38,673 nt of DNA from Treponema sp. (GCA_024699235.1 JAILPY010000004.1:1-38673); one strand, 5' to 3'; shown: positions 8,559 through 17,318, counted from the first letter of the stretch. Notes: a model not told the origin generated them from the sequence alone. Made by a program: numbers and translations.

Positions 8559-10661
8559 ATGGCAAAAAAAGCTTTAGACAGATTTGACACAAAAGCCAGG
8601 CGTAATATCCGACTTTCCACAAAACTTATTTCTTTGGTAGGCGGTTTTATTCTTGTAGGCTGCACCGTAGTAGCAATCATTTCACTCAGCGTATTTGACA
8701 GCAAAGTCATACAGAACACTCAAGATGAACTCCAATACACAGCAAAGGGAGCTCAGAAAGTGATGGACGACTGGATAAAAAGCCTTTCGGCATCAGGAGA
8801 CTTTATGGCAGATGCACCTGCCGTACGAAATGCACTTTTAAACACAGGATTTTCCGGACTTAAGGAATACGTTGATAAGAAAGCAGCCAGTACAGGCATC
8901 GACATTATTGCAATAACAGACAGCAAGGGAACCGTCCTGCCTGGAGGCGGACATAATATAAATGCAGGCACAAGCCTAAGCACCCTAAGCTGCGTTTCAA
9001 AAGCCTTGAAAGGTACAGCAGCAACATCTTATGAACAAATCGATAAAATTGAATATGCAGTTCTTACTGCAACGCCTGTCCTCATAGGCGGAAAAACAGA
9101 AGGCAGCATAATTACAGGATACGACTTAACAAAAGACGTATTCTTGAGCCTCATGAAAGAAGCCTTTGACGTAGAATGTACAATCTTTAAGGATTCAATG
9201 CGCATATCATCAACAATACAGGGTGCGACAGGAACAAAGCTTGAAAATGAATCCATAATTGAACAGGTATTAAAGAAAGGCCAGCAATTTGACGGAAAAA
9301 ACAACATTAAGGGCAAAGGCTACTATTCTGTATACCAGCCATTAAAGAATGATGACGGCACCATTACAGGCATGCTGTTCATTGCAAAAAGCGTAGAAGT
9401 CGTAGGGAACATAAAGAAAACTACAGTCATGATAGTTGCCCCGATTACAATACTGCTCATAATACTGCTCATGATTCCTAGCTACATATTCGTACACTGG
9501 CTCATGTGGCGAATCTACAACGTAACAAACTTCCTGAAAGAATTGGAAACTGGAGACGCAGACTTAACGAAGCGCTGCAAACTCTTTGTACGCGATGAAA
9601 TCGGAGACCTCATCATTCATTTTGACCTATTCCTTGATAAGCTCCAGCAAATTATGGGCGACATCCAGACTTCAAAAAAAGAACTTGACGGAGCAGGAAT
9701 GGACATGTCTGAAAGTTCCGAAAATACGGCAAGCTCAATTTCTCAGATTATTGCAAACATCGAGGGAATTTCATCTCAAATTAAAAATCAAGGACTGAGC
9801 GTTTCACAGACAGCAGATGCAGTAAATGACATTTCAAAAAACATACAGAATCTTGACAACATGATTGAAAGCCAGTCTTCAGGCGTAGAAGAAGCATCCG
9901 CTGCGGTTGAAGAAATGATTGGCAACATATCTTCAGTAAACCAGTCCGTTGACAAAATGGCACTGTCATTCCAGCAGCTCTCTCAGAATGCCCAGACTGG
10001 ATTTAACAAGCAGCAGGACGTAAATGACAGGATTAAGCAGATTGAAGGCCAGTCAGAAATGCTTGTAGAAGCAAATACAGCCATTTCAAGCATTGCAGAA
10101 CAGACAAACCTGCTTGCAATGAATGCTGCAATAGAAGCAGCTCATGCAGGAGAAGCCGGAAAAGGCTTCAGCGTAGTTGCTGATGAAATCCGTAAGCTTT
10201 CAGAAACGTCCAGCGCTCAGTCAAAGACTATTGGCGAACAGCTGAATAAAATAAAGGATTCCATTACTGAAGTAGTAAGCGCTTCACTTGAATCAAGCCA
10301 GGCATTCTCTGAAGTTTCGGGCAAAATACGGCAGACTGATGAACTGGTCGTTCAAATAAAGTCTGCAATGGAAGAGCAGAATACAGGCTCACGGCAGATC
10401 AGCGAGGCCCTGAAAAACATGAATGACAGCACAATGGAAGTACACAAGGCATCAAAGGAAATGTCTGTACGAAGTGAAAAAATAAAGAATGAAATGTCAA
10501 GCCTTCAGGATGTAACCGTAAGCATGAAGCAGAGCATGGATGAAGTGGCTACAGGCGCTCAGAGAATTCATGAAACAGGCAATGCTCTTGGAAACATTTC
10601 AAAAAAAATGGAAGCTGCAATAGATAAGATTAATAATCAGATAGACCGATTTAAGGTCTGA
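8559..10661 (+). CDS. Methyl-accepting chemotaxis protein
   Basis: A 700-residue chemoreceptor of the inner membrane. It has a cytoplasmic N-terminus, transmembrane helix 1 (about 23-46), a periplasmic Cache-like sensor domain (about 47-285), transmembrane helix 2 (about 288-315), a HAMP segment, then long coiled coils with the highly conserved hairpin tip around IAEQTNLLAMNAAIEAAHAG (about 511-530) and ADEIRKLSETS. Methylation-type segments (EEASAAVEEM and similar) flank it. It should sense a small periplasmic ligand and signal through CheW/CheA to the periplasmic flagella. The ligand is unknown. No C-terminal CheR/CheB pentapeptide is seen. AAGGAG precedes the start by 6 nt. Confidence 0.95.
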   Translation: MAKKALDRFDTKARRNIRLSTKLISLVGGFILVGCTVVAIISLSVFDSKVIQNTQDELQYTAKGAQKVMDDWIKSLSASGDFMADAPAVRNALLNTGFSGLKEYVDKKAASTGIDIIAITDSKGTVLPGGGHNINAGTSLSTLSCVSKALKGTAATSYEQIDKIEYAVLTATPVLIGGKTEGSIITGYDLTKDVFLSLMKEAFDVECTIFKDSMRISSTIQGATGTKLENESIIEQVLKKGQQFDGKNNIKGKGYYSVYQPLKNDDGTITGMLFIAKSVEVVGNIKKTTVMIVAPITILLIILLMIPSYIFVHWLMWRIYNVTNFLKELETGDADLTKRCKLFVRDEIGDLIIHFDLFLDKLQQIMGDIQTSKKELDGAGMDMSESSENTASSISQIIANIEGISSQIKNQGLSVSQTADAVNDISKNIQNLDNMIESQSSGVEEASAAVEEMIGNISSVNQSVDKMALSFQQLSQNAQTGFNKQQDVNDRIKQIEGQSEMLVEANTAISSIAEQTNLLAMNAAIEAAHAGEAGKGFSVVADEIRKLSETSSAQSKTIGEQLNKIKDSITEVVSASLESSQAFSEVSGKIRQTDELVVQIKSAMEEQNTGSRQISEALKNMNDSTMEVHKASKEMSVRSEKIKNEMSSLQDVTVSMKQSMDEVATGAQRIHETGNALGNISKKMEAAIDKINNQIDRFKV

Positions 10662-10678
10662 TAAAAAAGTCAAAAAAC

Positions 10679-10720
10679 ACTTTGCACGCTGCAAAGTTCA
10701 TTCTTTGCAAGACGCAAAGT
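10679..10720 (+). repeat. Two adjacent perfect hairpins after the chemoreceptor gene
   Basis: The first inverted repeat, ACTTTGCA/TGCAAAGT with a CGC loop, is at 10679-10697. The second, CTTTGC/GCAAAG with an AAGAC loop, is at 10703-10719. They follow the mcp stop (10661) directly and may stop or protect its transcript, although there is no U tract. The second hairpin's right arm is part of the motif repeated in the 40-bp array that follows. Confidence 0.5.
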
Positions 10721-10800
10721 GTACGTGTACGCCTGCGTACGGCTACGCAAGACGCAAAGAGTACGCGTACGCCTGCGTACGGCTGCACAAGACGCAAAGT
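10707..10800 (+). repeat. GC-rich 40-bp tandem repeat, two full copies plus a partial one
   Basis: Two 40-bp units (10721-10760 and 10761-10800) differ at only a few positions. The motif GCAAGACGCAAAG (GCACAAGACGCAAAG in the last copy) also occurs once more just before them, at the same 40-bp period (10707-10720, 10747-10760, 10787-10800). Each unit contains nested palindromes such as GTACGCGTAC and GTACGC-CT-GCGTAC. The repeat is much more GC-rich than its surroundings and lies between mcp and hisD, with no coding role apparent. Confidence 0.85.
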
Positions 10801-10929
10801 GCGCTCTAAATAAGGCAGACAGCCTTCCAAGCACGAAAAATATATAACATTCTCAAAACTATAGAAGTTCAAAGCATTTTATGATATACTTTTACAACAA
10901 ATTTTAAGCATTATTAAAGGAAACATGTC

Positions 10930-12315
10930 ATGATTAAAATTCAAAAAGCAAGTGAAATAGAAGATAGTTTCTTTGACGGACGCGATTTTGGAAATTCCAT
11001 AGATACAGTCCGTGAAGTTTTAAAAGATGTTAAGACTCGTAAAGACGCTGCCCTTCATGAATATAGTGCAAAATTCGATTTATCATCGCCTGCAAGCTTT
11101 GAAATTCCAATGGAAACGCTAAAAGCCGCAGCTGACAAAATGAAAAAAAACAATCCGCAGCTATACAGTTCACTATGCTATTCTCATGACCTTGCCCTTA
11201 AATTTGCCCTTAAGCAAAAAGATTCCTTTGACAATTTTGAAATTGAACTGGCAGAGGGCCTTTTTACAGGCCAAAAAAACATTCCTGTAGACAGGGCAGG
11301 CGTATACGTACCTGCAGGAAGATTTCCACTTGTTTCTACAGTTGTAATGACTGTTACGCCAGCTGTAGCTGCAGGCGTTAAAGAAATAATACTCTGCACT
11401 CCTCCTCGCGTTCATCCGGACGATGCCGGCAAGGCTAAGGAACAGGGAACAGGCATGCCAGGAAAGCCTTTTACAGGCGGAAAGCCTTATGCAGATGAAA
11501 ACATTATGGCAGCTGCCTATATATGCGGCGTGACAAAAGCCTTTGCATGCGGAGGCTCTCAGGCAATCGCAGCACTTGCATTTGGAACGGAAAGCATTCC
11601 TCATACAGATGTCATTGTTGGTCCTGGCAATAAGTTTGTTGCCGAAGCAAAGCGGCTTGTATACGGTACAGTCGGAATAGACATGCTCGCAGGGCCAACG
11701 GAAGTATTTATCATTGCCGACAGCCCTGCAAATCCAGAATGGGTTGCTGCAGACCTTCTGGCCCAGGCTGAACATGACGTTGTAGCCCAGCCTGTACTTG
11801 CAACTCCTGACGAAAGCCTTGCAAGAAGGGTATCTGAGGAAATTGAAAAACAGCTAAATGTCCTTGAAACAAAGGCAACGGCTTCCCAAAGCATAGAAAG
11901 CTGCGGCCGAATCATTCTGACTCAGTCATTGGAAGAGGCCGCTGAAATTGCAAACAGAAAAGCTCCGGAACATCTTGAAATAGCAATGGAAGATTGCAAG
12001 GAGAGGGACAAGATTGTTTCCATGGTCCATAACTATGGTTCGTTATTCATAGGACACAATTCAGCAGAAGTATTCGGAGACTATGCAGCAGGACTCAACC
12101 ATACGCTGCCAACTTCTGGAAGCGCACGCTTTACAGGCGGACTTTCAGTCAGGGTATTCCTAAAAACTGTCACAACTCTCAGGACAATTGAAGGAAGCAA
12201 AGGCGGAATTGAATCTGCCAGAGCGGCAGAACAGCTTGGCATTGCAGAAGGACTTATGGGCCATGCAAATTCTGCAAGGCTTAGGCTTAATTCTTTTTTG
12301 AGCAAAAAAAACTAA
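10930..12315 (+). CDS. hisD: Histidinol dehydrogenase
   Basis: A 461-residue zinc enzyme that oxidises L-histidinol to L-histidine with two NAD+, the last step of histidine synthesis. Recognisable blocks: VPAGRFPLVSTVVM (about 123-136), GPGNKFVAEAKRLVYG, DMLAGPTEV, QAEHD, the catalytic APEHLE (Glu347, His348), and GDYAAGLNHTLPTSG. It is about 30 residues longer than the usual form because of an insert after CTPP (about residues 160-185, rich in Gly, Lys and Pro). No other his gene is in the window; it sits instead at the head of a def-fmt-PASTA gene run, which is unusual. A weak AAAGGAAA lies 9 nt before the ATG. Confidence 0.93.
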   Translation: MIKIQKASEIEDSFFDGRDFGNSIDTVREVLKDVKTRKDAALHEYSAKFDLSSPASFEIPMETLKAAADKMKKNNPQLYSSLCYSHDLALKFALKQKDSFDNFEIELAEGLFTGQKNIPVDRAGVYVPAGRFPLVSTVVMTVTPAVAAGVKEIILCTPPRVHPDDAGKAKEQGTGMPGKPFTGGKPYADENIMAAAYICGVTKAFACGGSQAIAALAFGTESIPHTDVIVGPGNKFVAEAKRLVYGTVGIDMLAGPTEVFIIADSPANPEWVAADLLAQAEHDVVAQPVLATPDESLARRVSEEIEKQLNVLETKATASQSIESCGRIILTQSLEEAAEIANRKAPEHLEIAMEDCKERDKIVSMVHNYGSLFIGHNSAEVFGDYAAGLNHTLPTSGSARFTGGLSVRVFLKTVTTLRTIEGSKGGIESARAAEQLGIAEGLMGHANSARLRLNSFLSKKN

Positions 12316-12326
12316 ATGGAGTAAAA

Positions 12327-12905
12327 ATGAAAATATGTAAGTTGGGAGAAGAAGTTCTCAGGCAGCAATGCGAGCCAGTTAAGGAAGAAGAAATAAATGA
12401 TGAATTCCGTGCACTATTAGATGAAATGTTTGAAACAATGGTAAGTGCAAACGGAGTAGGACTGGCAGCACCTCAAGTAGGCATTGCAAAGCGCTTTTTT
12501 GTCGTTATGGCTGATGATAATGTCCGCAGGGTTTTCATAAACCCAGAAATAATAAAGACATCCAGCGACCTTGTTGATTACGAAGAGGGATGCCTGTCCA
12601 TTCCTGGCGTATACGAAAACATCCAGAGGCCTTCTCAAGTAACCATCTCTGCACTGAATGAAAAAGGAAAGCGATTTATAATTGAAGACGCAACAGATTT
12701 ACTGGCCCGCGTCATTCAGCATGAAAACGATCACCTGAACGGAATCCTATACATTGACCGGGGTGACAAAGAATTTGCAGAAAAGACAACTGAACAGTTC
12801 AAGCGCCGTGCAGAGCGTGCTGCAAAAAAAGAGGCTGCAAAGGCTGCAAAAAAAAGAAGCATAGAAGCGAAGATTGCAGCAAAAGCAGAAAAAAAAGGAA
12901 TATAA
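12327..12905 (+). CDS. def: Peptide deformylase
   Basis: A 192-residue metalloenzyme that removes the N-formyl group from nascent proteins. All three motifs are present: GVGLAAPQVG (about 46-55), EEGCLSIPG with metal ligand Cys89, and QHENDHLNG with His132, Glu133 and His136. It has an extra C-terminal tail of about 40 residues composed almost only of Lys, Ala, Arg and Glu, which could contact the ribosome (inference). GGAG precedes the ATG, and only 11 nt separate it from hisD. Its stop is directly followed by the fmt start codon, so the two enzymes that add and remove formyl groups are coupled. Confidence 0.95.
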   Translation: MKICKLGEEVLRQQCEPVKEEEINDEFRALLDEMFETMVSANGVGLAAPQVGIAKRFFVVMADDNVRRVFINPEIIKTSSDLVDYEEGCLSIPGVYENIQRPSQVTISALNEKGKRFIIEDATDLLARVIQHENDHLNGILYIDRGDKEFAEKTTEQFKRRAERAAKKEAAKAAKKRSIEAKIAAKAEKKGI

Positions 12906-13925
12906 ATGCTACGAGTTATATACGGAGGAAGCCCCGCAGCTTCAGCAAAATCTCTTGAACTTATCCTCAAAGACAGCGCTATGGCTATGGCTTCATCTGT
13001 GGAAGAAGAGCAATATAAGATTGTGGGGATTCTGACTAATCCTCCGTCTTCAAAGGGAAGGCATAAAGACCTTATTCCAACAGATGTTGCAAGATATGCT
13101 GAAATATGGAATGAAGCCCGCGAAGACAACATAAAGATACTTACGCCGGAACACATAAAGGCACCTGAACGGGAAGAACTTGAAGCACTTCATCCAGACA
13201 TATATGTCTGCTTTGCTTACGGTCACATTGTAGGACCAAAATTCCTTTCACTGTTCAAGCATGGCGGCATAAACCTGCATCCATCACTGCTTCCTAAATA
13301 CAGAGGAGCAACTCCTGTAAATGCAGCAATACTGAACCAAGATTCAGAAACAGGATTTTCCATTCAGAAAATGGCCCTTGGCATTGACGAAGGAGATGTC
13401 TTATACGAAGAGCGCATGGGACTTGCAGGAACAGAAACGGCAGAGCTTCTTTTAAATAAAACGGCACTGTATGGTGCAATTGCAATTACAAGCATTTTAA
13501 GGCAAACCGCCAGAACGGGGAAGCTTCCTGATGCAACTCCGCAAGAAGGAACCCCTAGTTATTGCACCATAATAAAAAAGGAAGATGGAAAAATTAACTG
13601 GAAGGATTCTGCAGAAAAAATTGATGCTCAGATCAGGGCATACACACCTTGGCCAGGCTGCTTTACAACAGCAAATGGAGTTCAATTAAGAATTCTAAAA
13701 GGAGCATCTGCAGAAAGGATTGCAGCACAAGATAATGCAATTCCAAAAAATACAAATGCAGTGCCAGGTACAGTCCTGTCCTATTCAAAGCACAGGGGAA
13801 TCCTGATACAGACTGGAGACGGCATTCTTATTGCAACAGAACTGCAATGGCAGAGCAAAAAGGCCATGGATTATAAATCATTCATGAATGGAAGCAGAAA
13901 CTTTATAGGTTCTGTCCTAGAATAG
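12906..13925 (+). CDS. fmt: Methionyl-tRNA formyltransferase
   Basis: A 339-residue enzyme that formylates initiator Met-tRNA with 10-formyltetrahydrofolate. The formyltransferase core has INLHPSLLPKYRG with Asn123 and His125, and the catalytic Asp in GIDEGD (164). The C-terminal OB-like domain includes the AYTPWPGCFT segment. It lies immediately after def (stop and start codons abut), with AAGGA inside the end of def. An 18-bp sequence that includes the fmt stop codon is duplicated directly downstream. Confidence 0.95.
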   Translation: MLRVIYGGSPAASAKSLELILKDSAMAMASSVEEEQYKIVGILTNPPSSKGRHKDLIPTDVARYAEIWNEAREDNIKILTPEHIKAPEREELEALHPDIYVCFAYGHIVGPKFLSLFKHGGINLHPSLLPKYRGATPVNAAILNQDSETGFSIQKMALGIDEGDVLYEERMGLAGTETAELLLNKTALYGAIAITSILRQTARTGKLPDATPQEGTPSYCTIIKKEDGKINWKDSAEKIDAQIRAYTPWPGCFTTANGVQLRILKGASAERIAAQDNAIPKNTNAVPGTVLSYSKHRGILIQTGDGILIATELQWQSKKAMDYKSFMNGSRNFIGSVLE

Positions 13926-13948
13926 AACCCTTCTGTCCTAGAATAGAA
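13910..13948 (+). repeat. 18-bp direct repeat across the fmt stop codon
   Basis: The sequence TTCTGTCCTAGAATAGAA occurs at 13910-13927 and again at 13931-13948, a 21-bp period with a CCC spacer. The first copy contains the last fmt codons and the TAG stop. It looks like a small recent tandem duplication. Confidence 0.8.
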
Positions 13949-13972
13949 TTTATCATTTTATAAGGGAAATAT

Positions 13973-14980
13973 ATGGGTAAGAAAATAGGTTTTAATTTAA
14001 AAGAACAGGTATCAAATCTTGCATACGGAGGAAAACCTCTGCTGTTTACTATAATCGTAACCTTTATAGTAATGCTTGCATCTTGCATTGCAGTGTTCTT
14101 TTCACAGGTTCATGGTGCAGAACAGGTTATGGTTCCAAATGTTGTCGGGAAAAGCCTGACAACAGCACTCCTTGAAATGCAGCAAAAAGAGCTTTATGCA
14201 AAAATTAACCTTCAATATTCAGATATGCCAGGCGATATCAATACAATTCTTTCACAAAATCCTGAAGCAGGAGCAATTGTAAAAGCTTACCGCAGGGTTA
14301 CGCTGACAGTAAGCCGCGGCGTAGCAATAGACAGAATAGAAGATTATCAGGGACAGAACATAGAGAGCATCCTTCCCCGCCTAAGGGTATTATTTGACGG
14401 GGACAGTTCTATGGTAAAAATTGCTTCACCAGTTTACAAGCAGGATTCCAGTGAGCAAGGTACAATATTGGCACAATTTCCAGAGGCAGGAACATTCATT
14501 TCAGATGCTACAACACTGCATTTCATTGTTAGCAGCGGCGATAAAGTAGAAATGGTTAATGTACCAGAAATCGAAGGAATGAACGCTAAGCAGATATTAA
14601 AGGCAATGGAAGAAAGTAAAATAATATTTGACTTTACCCAGGCAGAAGCGGATGATACAAAAAAATGGGGAACAGCTGTCTATCAGGACATGAAAGGAAA
14701 CACGGTACAGGCATACAGTCATGTAAACGTTCAGTTTGCAGTTTCTCCGGTAACAGAATCGGACACAGCTGTAAGCGGAATTTTGTCACACAATCTGCTT
14801 GAATACCCGTACCCAATACCTGTAAGGCTGGAAGCTACAGATAAAAACGGAAAAACTTCTGTGCTTGTAAGTTTTTCACACCCCGGCAACAATATTACAA
14901 TTCCATATTCTGTCACACGGGGCACTACGCTTATGCTGTACGTAAAAGACAGGGTTGAATATCAGGAAACGATAGAATAA
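13973..14980 (+). CDS. Membrane-anchored PASTA-domain protein
   Basis: A 335-residue protein with a short basic cytoplasmic N-terminus, one transmembrane helix (about 23-44) and an extracytoplasmic part of three PASTA-like domains (about 51-117, 118-190 and 191-260), plus a C-terminal beta-rich tail. PASTA 1 begins VMVPNVVGKS and ends TLTVSRG; PASTA 3 begins VNVPEIEGM. PASTA domains bind muropeptides or other cell-wall material in penicillin-binding proteins and PknB kinases, but no kinase or transpeptidase domain is attached. It probably helps sense or organise peptidoglycan (inference). AAGGGAAA precedes the ATG. It ends exactly where the convergent rpiA gene ends. Confidence 0.85.
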   Translation: MGKKIGFNLKEQVSNLAYGGKPLLFTIIVTFIVMLASCIAVFFSQVHGAEQVMVPNVVGKSLTTALLEMQQKELYAKINLQYSDMPGDINTILSQNPEAGAIVKAYRRVTLTVSRGVAIDRIEDYQGQNIESILPRLRVLFDGDSSMVKIASPVYKQDSSEQGTILAQFPEAGTFISDATTLHFIVSSGDKVEMVNVPEIEGMNAKQILKAMEESKIIFDFTQAEADDTKKWGTAVYQDMKGNTVQAYSHVNVQFAVSPVTESDTAVSGILSHNLLEYPYPIPVRLEATDKNGKTSVLVSFSHPGNNITIPYSVTRGTTLMLYVKDRVEYQETIE

Positions 14981-15703
14981 CTATCTTCTAACTTCTACAG
15001 ATCCATCCGAATGAGCAACAAATGCAACCGGATGGATTTTTGTAAAGAAGCCGCATTCAACGACTCCTGTTATTGCGTTTATCTTATCTTCCATTTCAGA
15101 GGCATCTACAGGATTATTCCACAGGCAGTCAAGAATCATATTCCCATTATCAGTAATGACAGGACCTGCCTTTCTAACGCCTTCCCTTAAAACGCATTTA
15201 GCACCAAGCGATGCAAGAGCCTTTTCAACTGGAACGCGGGCCTCTGAAATAATTTCAACAGGAAGTGCAAAACCTGTTCCATGGGAAGATACAACCTTTG
15301 ACTCATCTGCAACTATTGCAAAATTATCAGAATTATAAGCGATAATCTTTTCACGCAGCAATGCAGCGCCGCCTCCCTTTATAAGAGAGTTTCCAACTCC
15401 TATTTCATCAGCACCATCTATGGCAAGATCAAGATGTCCTGCAATGGCACGGTCATTCAAGGTATATACAGGAATGCCAAGTTCTTCACAGGCAAGAGTA
15501 GTCTGAAAGCTTGTTGCAACAGCCTTTATGTCTTTTAATGTCCCGTCTGAAATGCGTTCCGCAAGGCGCTTAACAGCAGGCATTGCCGTAGAGCCAGTTC
15601 CGAGTCCAATCTTCATTCCGCTGAAAATTTTTCCTTCCTTAATCAAAGCATCAACTGCAGAACTGGCAGCTAAAACTTTCTGTTCATCTTTAGATAAAGA
15701 CAT
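14981..15703 (-). CDS. rpiA: Ribose-5-phosphate isomerase A
   Basis: A 240-residue cytoplasmic enzyme that interconverts ribose 5-phosphate and ribulose 5-phosphate in the pentose phosphate pathway. Signature blocks: GLGTGST (33-39), the catalytic DGADE (96-100), KGGGAALLREK (109-119) and DESK. Length is normal for RpiA. GGAGG lies 8 nt before the ATG. The gene is convergent with the PASTA gene with no base between the two stop codons. It lies 29 nt downstream of aroDE on the same strand and could be transcribed with it. Confidence 0.95.
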   Translation of the reverse strand: MSLSKDEQKVLAASSAVDALIKEGKIFSGMKIGLGTGSTAMPAVKRLAERISDGTLKDIKAVATSFQTTLACEELGIPVYTLNDRAIAGHLDLAIDGADEIGVGNSLIKGGGAALLREKIIAYNSDNFAIVADESKVVSSHGTGFALPVEIISEARVPVEKALASLGAKCVLREGVRKAGPVITDNGNMILDCLWNNPVDASEMEDKINAITGVVECGFFTKIHPVAFVAHSDGSVEVRR

Positions 15704-15732
15704 TATATTTCCTCCAAATTGAAAGATTTTTA

Positions 15733-17241
15733 TTAATATTTTTCACCAGTAAACAGTTCAAACTGCTCATAGCCCTGATAGCGGAGCATATCATATCCAT
15801 TACAGATGCGGCACCCTGCTTCCAATGCCCTTGCCATAATAGGCGTAGTTTCAGGAACGTAAATTATGTCAAAGACAATTTCCTTTCCTGTAAACTTATA
15901 ATAAAACCATGGATCATTTTCTGCCGTTGCAGGCTCCCTGCATCCCATGCCTTTGGAAGTAGTCTGAATTATTATGTTGTTATATTTCTTTGCTTTCTTA
16001 AGATTTTCATCATAAGGATCTGCAGGAAGCCCTGCATATTCAAAGCCATATTTTTCTGCAAGTTCTTTTGCCTTAGCTACAGTTCTGTTGAAAATGCAGG
16101 CCTTTCCGTGATGCTTTTTTACCGCATATGCAACAGCCTTTGCAGCACCGCCAGCTCCAATAATGGCAACCTTTTTACCGGCCAGAGTTGTTAAGCCTGT
16201 AAATTCCAAAAGAGACCTTGCAAAGCCTGTAGCATCTGTATTATAAGCTTTCCACATACCATCAGCAGCACGTACGATAGTATTGCTGGCACCTATCGTA
16301 TCAACTTTTTCTTCACAATATAAAACACGTTCCAGAACAGCTTCCTTGTGAGGAACTGTTACGGACATACCCTTTATTCCTACAGCATTTGCAAAATGAA
16401 AAGCCTGCTCAAAAGATTCTGCCCGAACAGGAATATAAACAGAATTCATGTGATGCTCTTCAAATCCGGAATTATGCAGAGCAGGACTGGAAGTTGCCTC
16501 CAACGGCCATCCAGTGATGCCAAATATAGAAGAATCTTCATTTATAGACTTGAAATGGTAAGTTTCGGTCAATGTAACAGGATCCATGTGGCCAAGATTT
16601 GATACTTTAGAATTCGTTTCTGTAGGTGATGTAAAAGTAAGATAGTTCTTAAGCTTAGCGCTCAAAATTCTAGAAGGCACGCCAAGCGGCCCCATTGCAA
16701 TAAGAATGTGATTGTCATCATCAAGTTTTTCTGCTTCTTCAAAGAGATTTGTTACATCATCAAGGGTATGGGGCATAAATGCTATTTTTGGAATTTCAAA
16801 GCCAGTCTGCTTAAGGGTTTCAAGCCTTTCCCTGATATTCCGGACAGGGTTTTTCATATCATGAAAGCTTCTAATGACCTTTGTACCAAAAGCAACGGCA
16901 GCATCCTGAAGACATGGAATATGAAAATCCTCTTCAAAATCTATGTAGTCAAAATTTTTTGGATTATTATCGTCTGTCAGGGCAAGATTCCTGGCAAACA
17001 GCATAGTTCTAGAAGCCTCTCCTTCTTTGAACTGGCCGCCATCTTTTACGCGGCGTATTGTAAGAATACAGGGAAGCCCTGCCAGCTGCGGAAAGCGTTT
17101 AACAAAAAGGCGCTCATCTTCAGTAAGAAAGTCAGCCCTAAGTTCAGCAACATCAATATATTTCCGGTATTTATCAAGAATCTTTAAATCTTCTTCCAGG
17201 GTCTTACCGGTAAGTGTCAGACATATTTTTGGAGTTTGCAT
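15733..17241 (-). CDS. aroDE: Bifunctional 3-dehydroquinate dehydratase / shikimate dehydrogenase
   Basis: A 502-residue fusion that catalyses steps 3 and 4 of the shikimate pathway. Residues 1-225 form a type I dehydroquinase: ELRADF (33-38), catalytic His127 in SFHDM and the Schiff-base Lys152 in PKIAFMP. Residues 238-502 form shikimate dehydrogenase: GITGWPLEATSSPALHN, SVTVPHK with catalytic Lys299, NTDATGF (334-340) and the NADP-binding GAGGAAKAV (362-370). This order is the AroDE arrangement known from plants and some bacteria. The frame is open 27 codons further upstream, but the ATG at 17241 is preferred because the conserved domain begins there and an extended -10 box sits 8 nt before it. 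Confidence 0.93.
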   Translation of the reverse strand: MQTPKICLTLTGKTLEEDLKILDKYRKYIDVAELRADFLTEDERLFVKRFPQLAGLPCILTIRRVKDGGQFKEGEASRTMLFARNLALTDDNNPKNFDYIDFEEDFHIPCLQDAAVAFGTKVIRSFHDMKNPVRNIRERLETLKQTGFEIPKIAFMPHTLDDVTNLFEEAEKLDDDNHILIAMGPLGVPSRILSAKLKNYLTFTSPTETNSKVSNLGHMDPVTLTETYHFKSINEDSSIFGITGWPLEATSSPALHNSGFEEHHMNSVYIPVRAESFEQAFHFANAVGIKGMSVTVPHKEAVLERVLYCEEKVDTIGASNTIVRAADGMWKAYNTDATGFARSLLEFTGLTTLAGKKVAIIGAGGAAKAVAYAVKKHHGKACIFNRTVAKAKELAEKYGFEYAGLPADPYDENLKKAKKYNNIIIQTTSKGMGCREPATAENDPWFYYKFTGKEIVFDIIYVPETTPIMARALEAGCRICNGYDMLRYQGYEQFELFTGEKY

Positions 17242-17258
17242 ACGGCAGCATTCTACCA
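17242..17258 (-). promoter_or_regulatory. Extended -10 promoter of aroDE, leaderless type
   Basis: On the minus strand TGG-TAGAAT (-10 at 17250-17255) is followed by 8 nt and the aroDE ATG. No convincing -35 box and no Shine-Dalgarno are present, so the mRNA probably starts at or near the start codon. Confidence 0.5.
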
Positions 17259-17287
17259 TATTGCATATAAAAAATCTATAAAAGTGA

Positions 17288-17318
17288 TTGACAAATGTTA
17301 CTTTTAGTAGTAACTTTT
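17288..17318 (+). promoter_or_regulatory. -35 box and inverted-repeat operator between aroDE and the ABC importer
   Basis: A consensus TTGACA (17288-17293) is followed by a perfect inverted repeat GTTACT-6 nt-AGTAAC (17297-17314), extended by AAA/TTT flanks (17293-17295 and 17316-17318). The expected -10 position 17 bp downstream (17311-17316, TAACTT) is poor, so the promoter may need an activator, or may be blocked when a repressor binds the repeat. The binding protein is unknown. Confidence 0.45.

Noticed and set aside
10651..10872. A 73-codon minus-strand reading frame across the 40-bp repeat
   Set aside because: It overlaps the end of mcp and the repeats, has no ribosome site, and gives low-complexity Arg/Val-rich sequence.
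17297..17314. Classical TrpR operator
   Set aside because: The half-site GTTACT does not match the CTAG-centred TrpR consensus; kept only as an unassigned inverted repeat.
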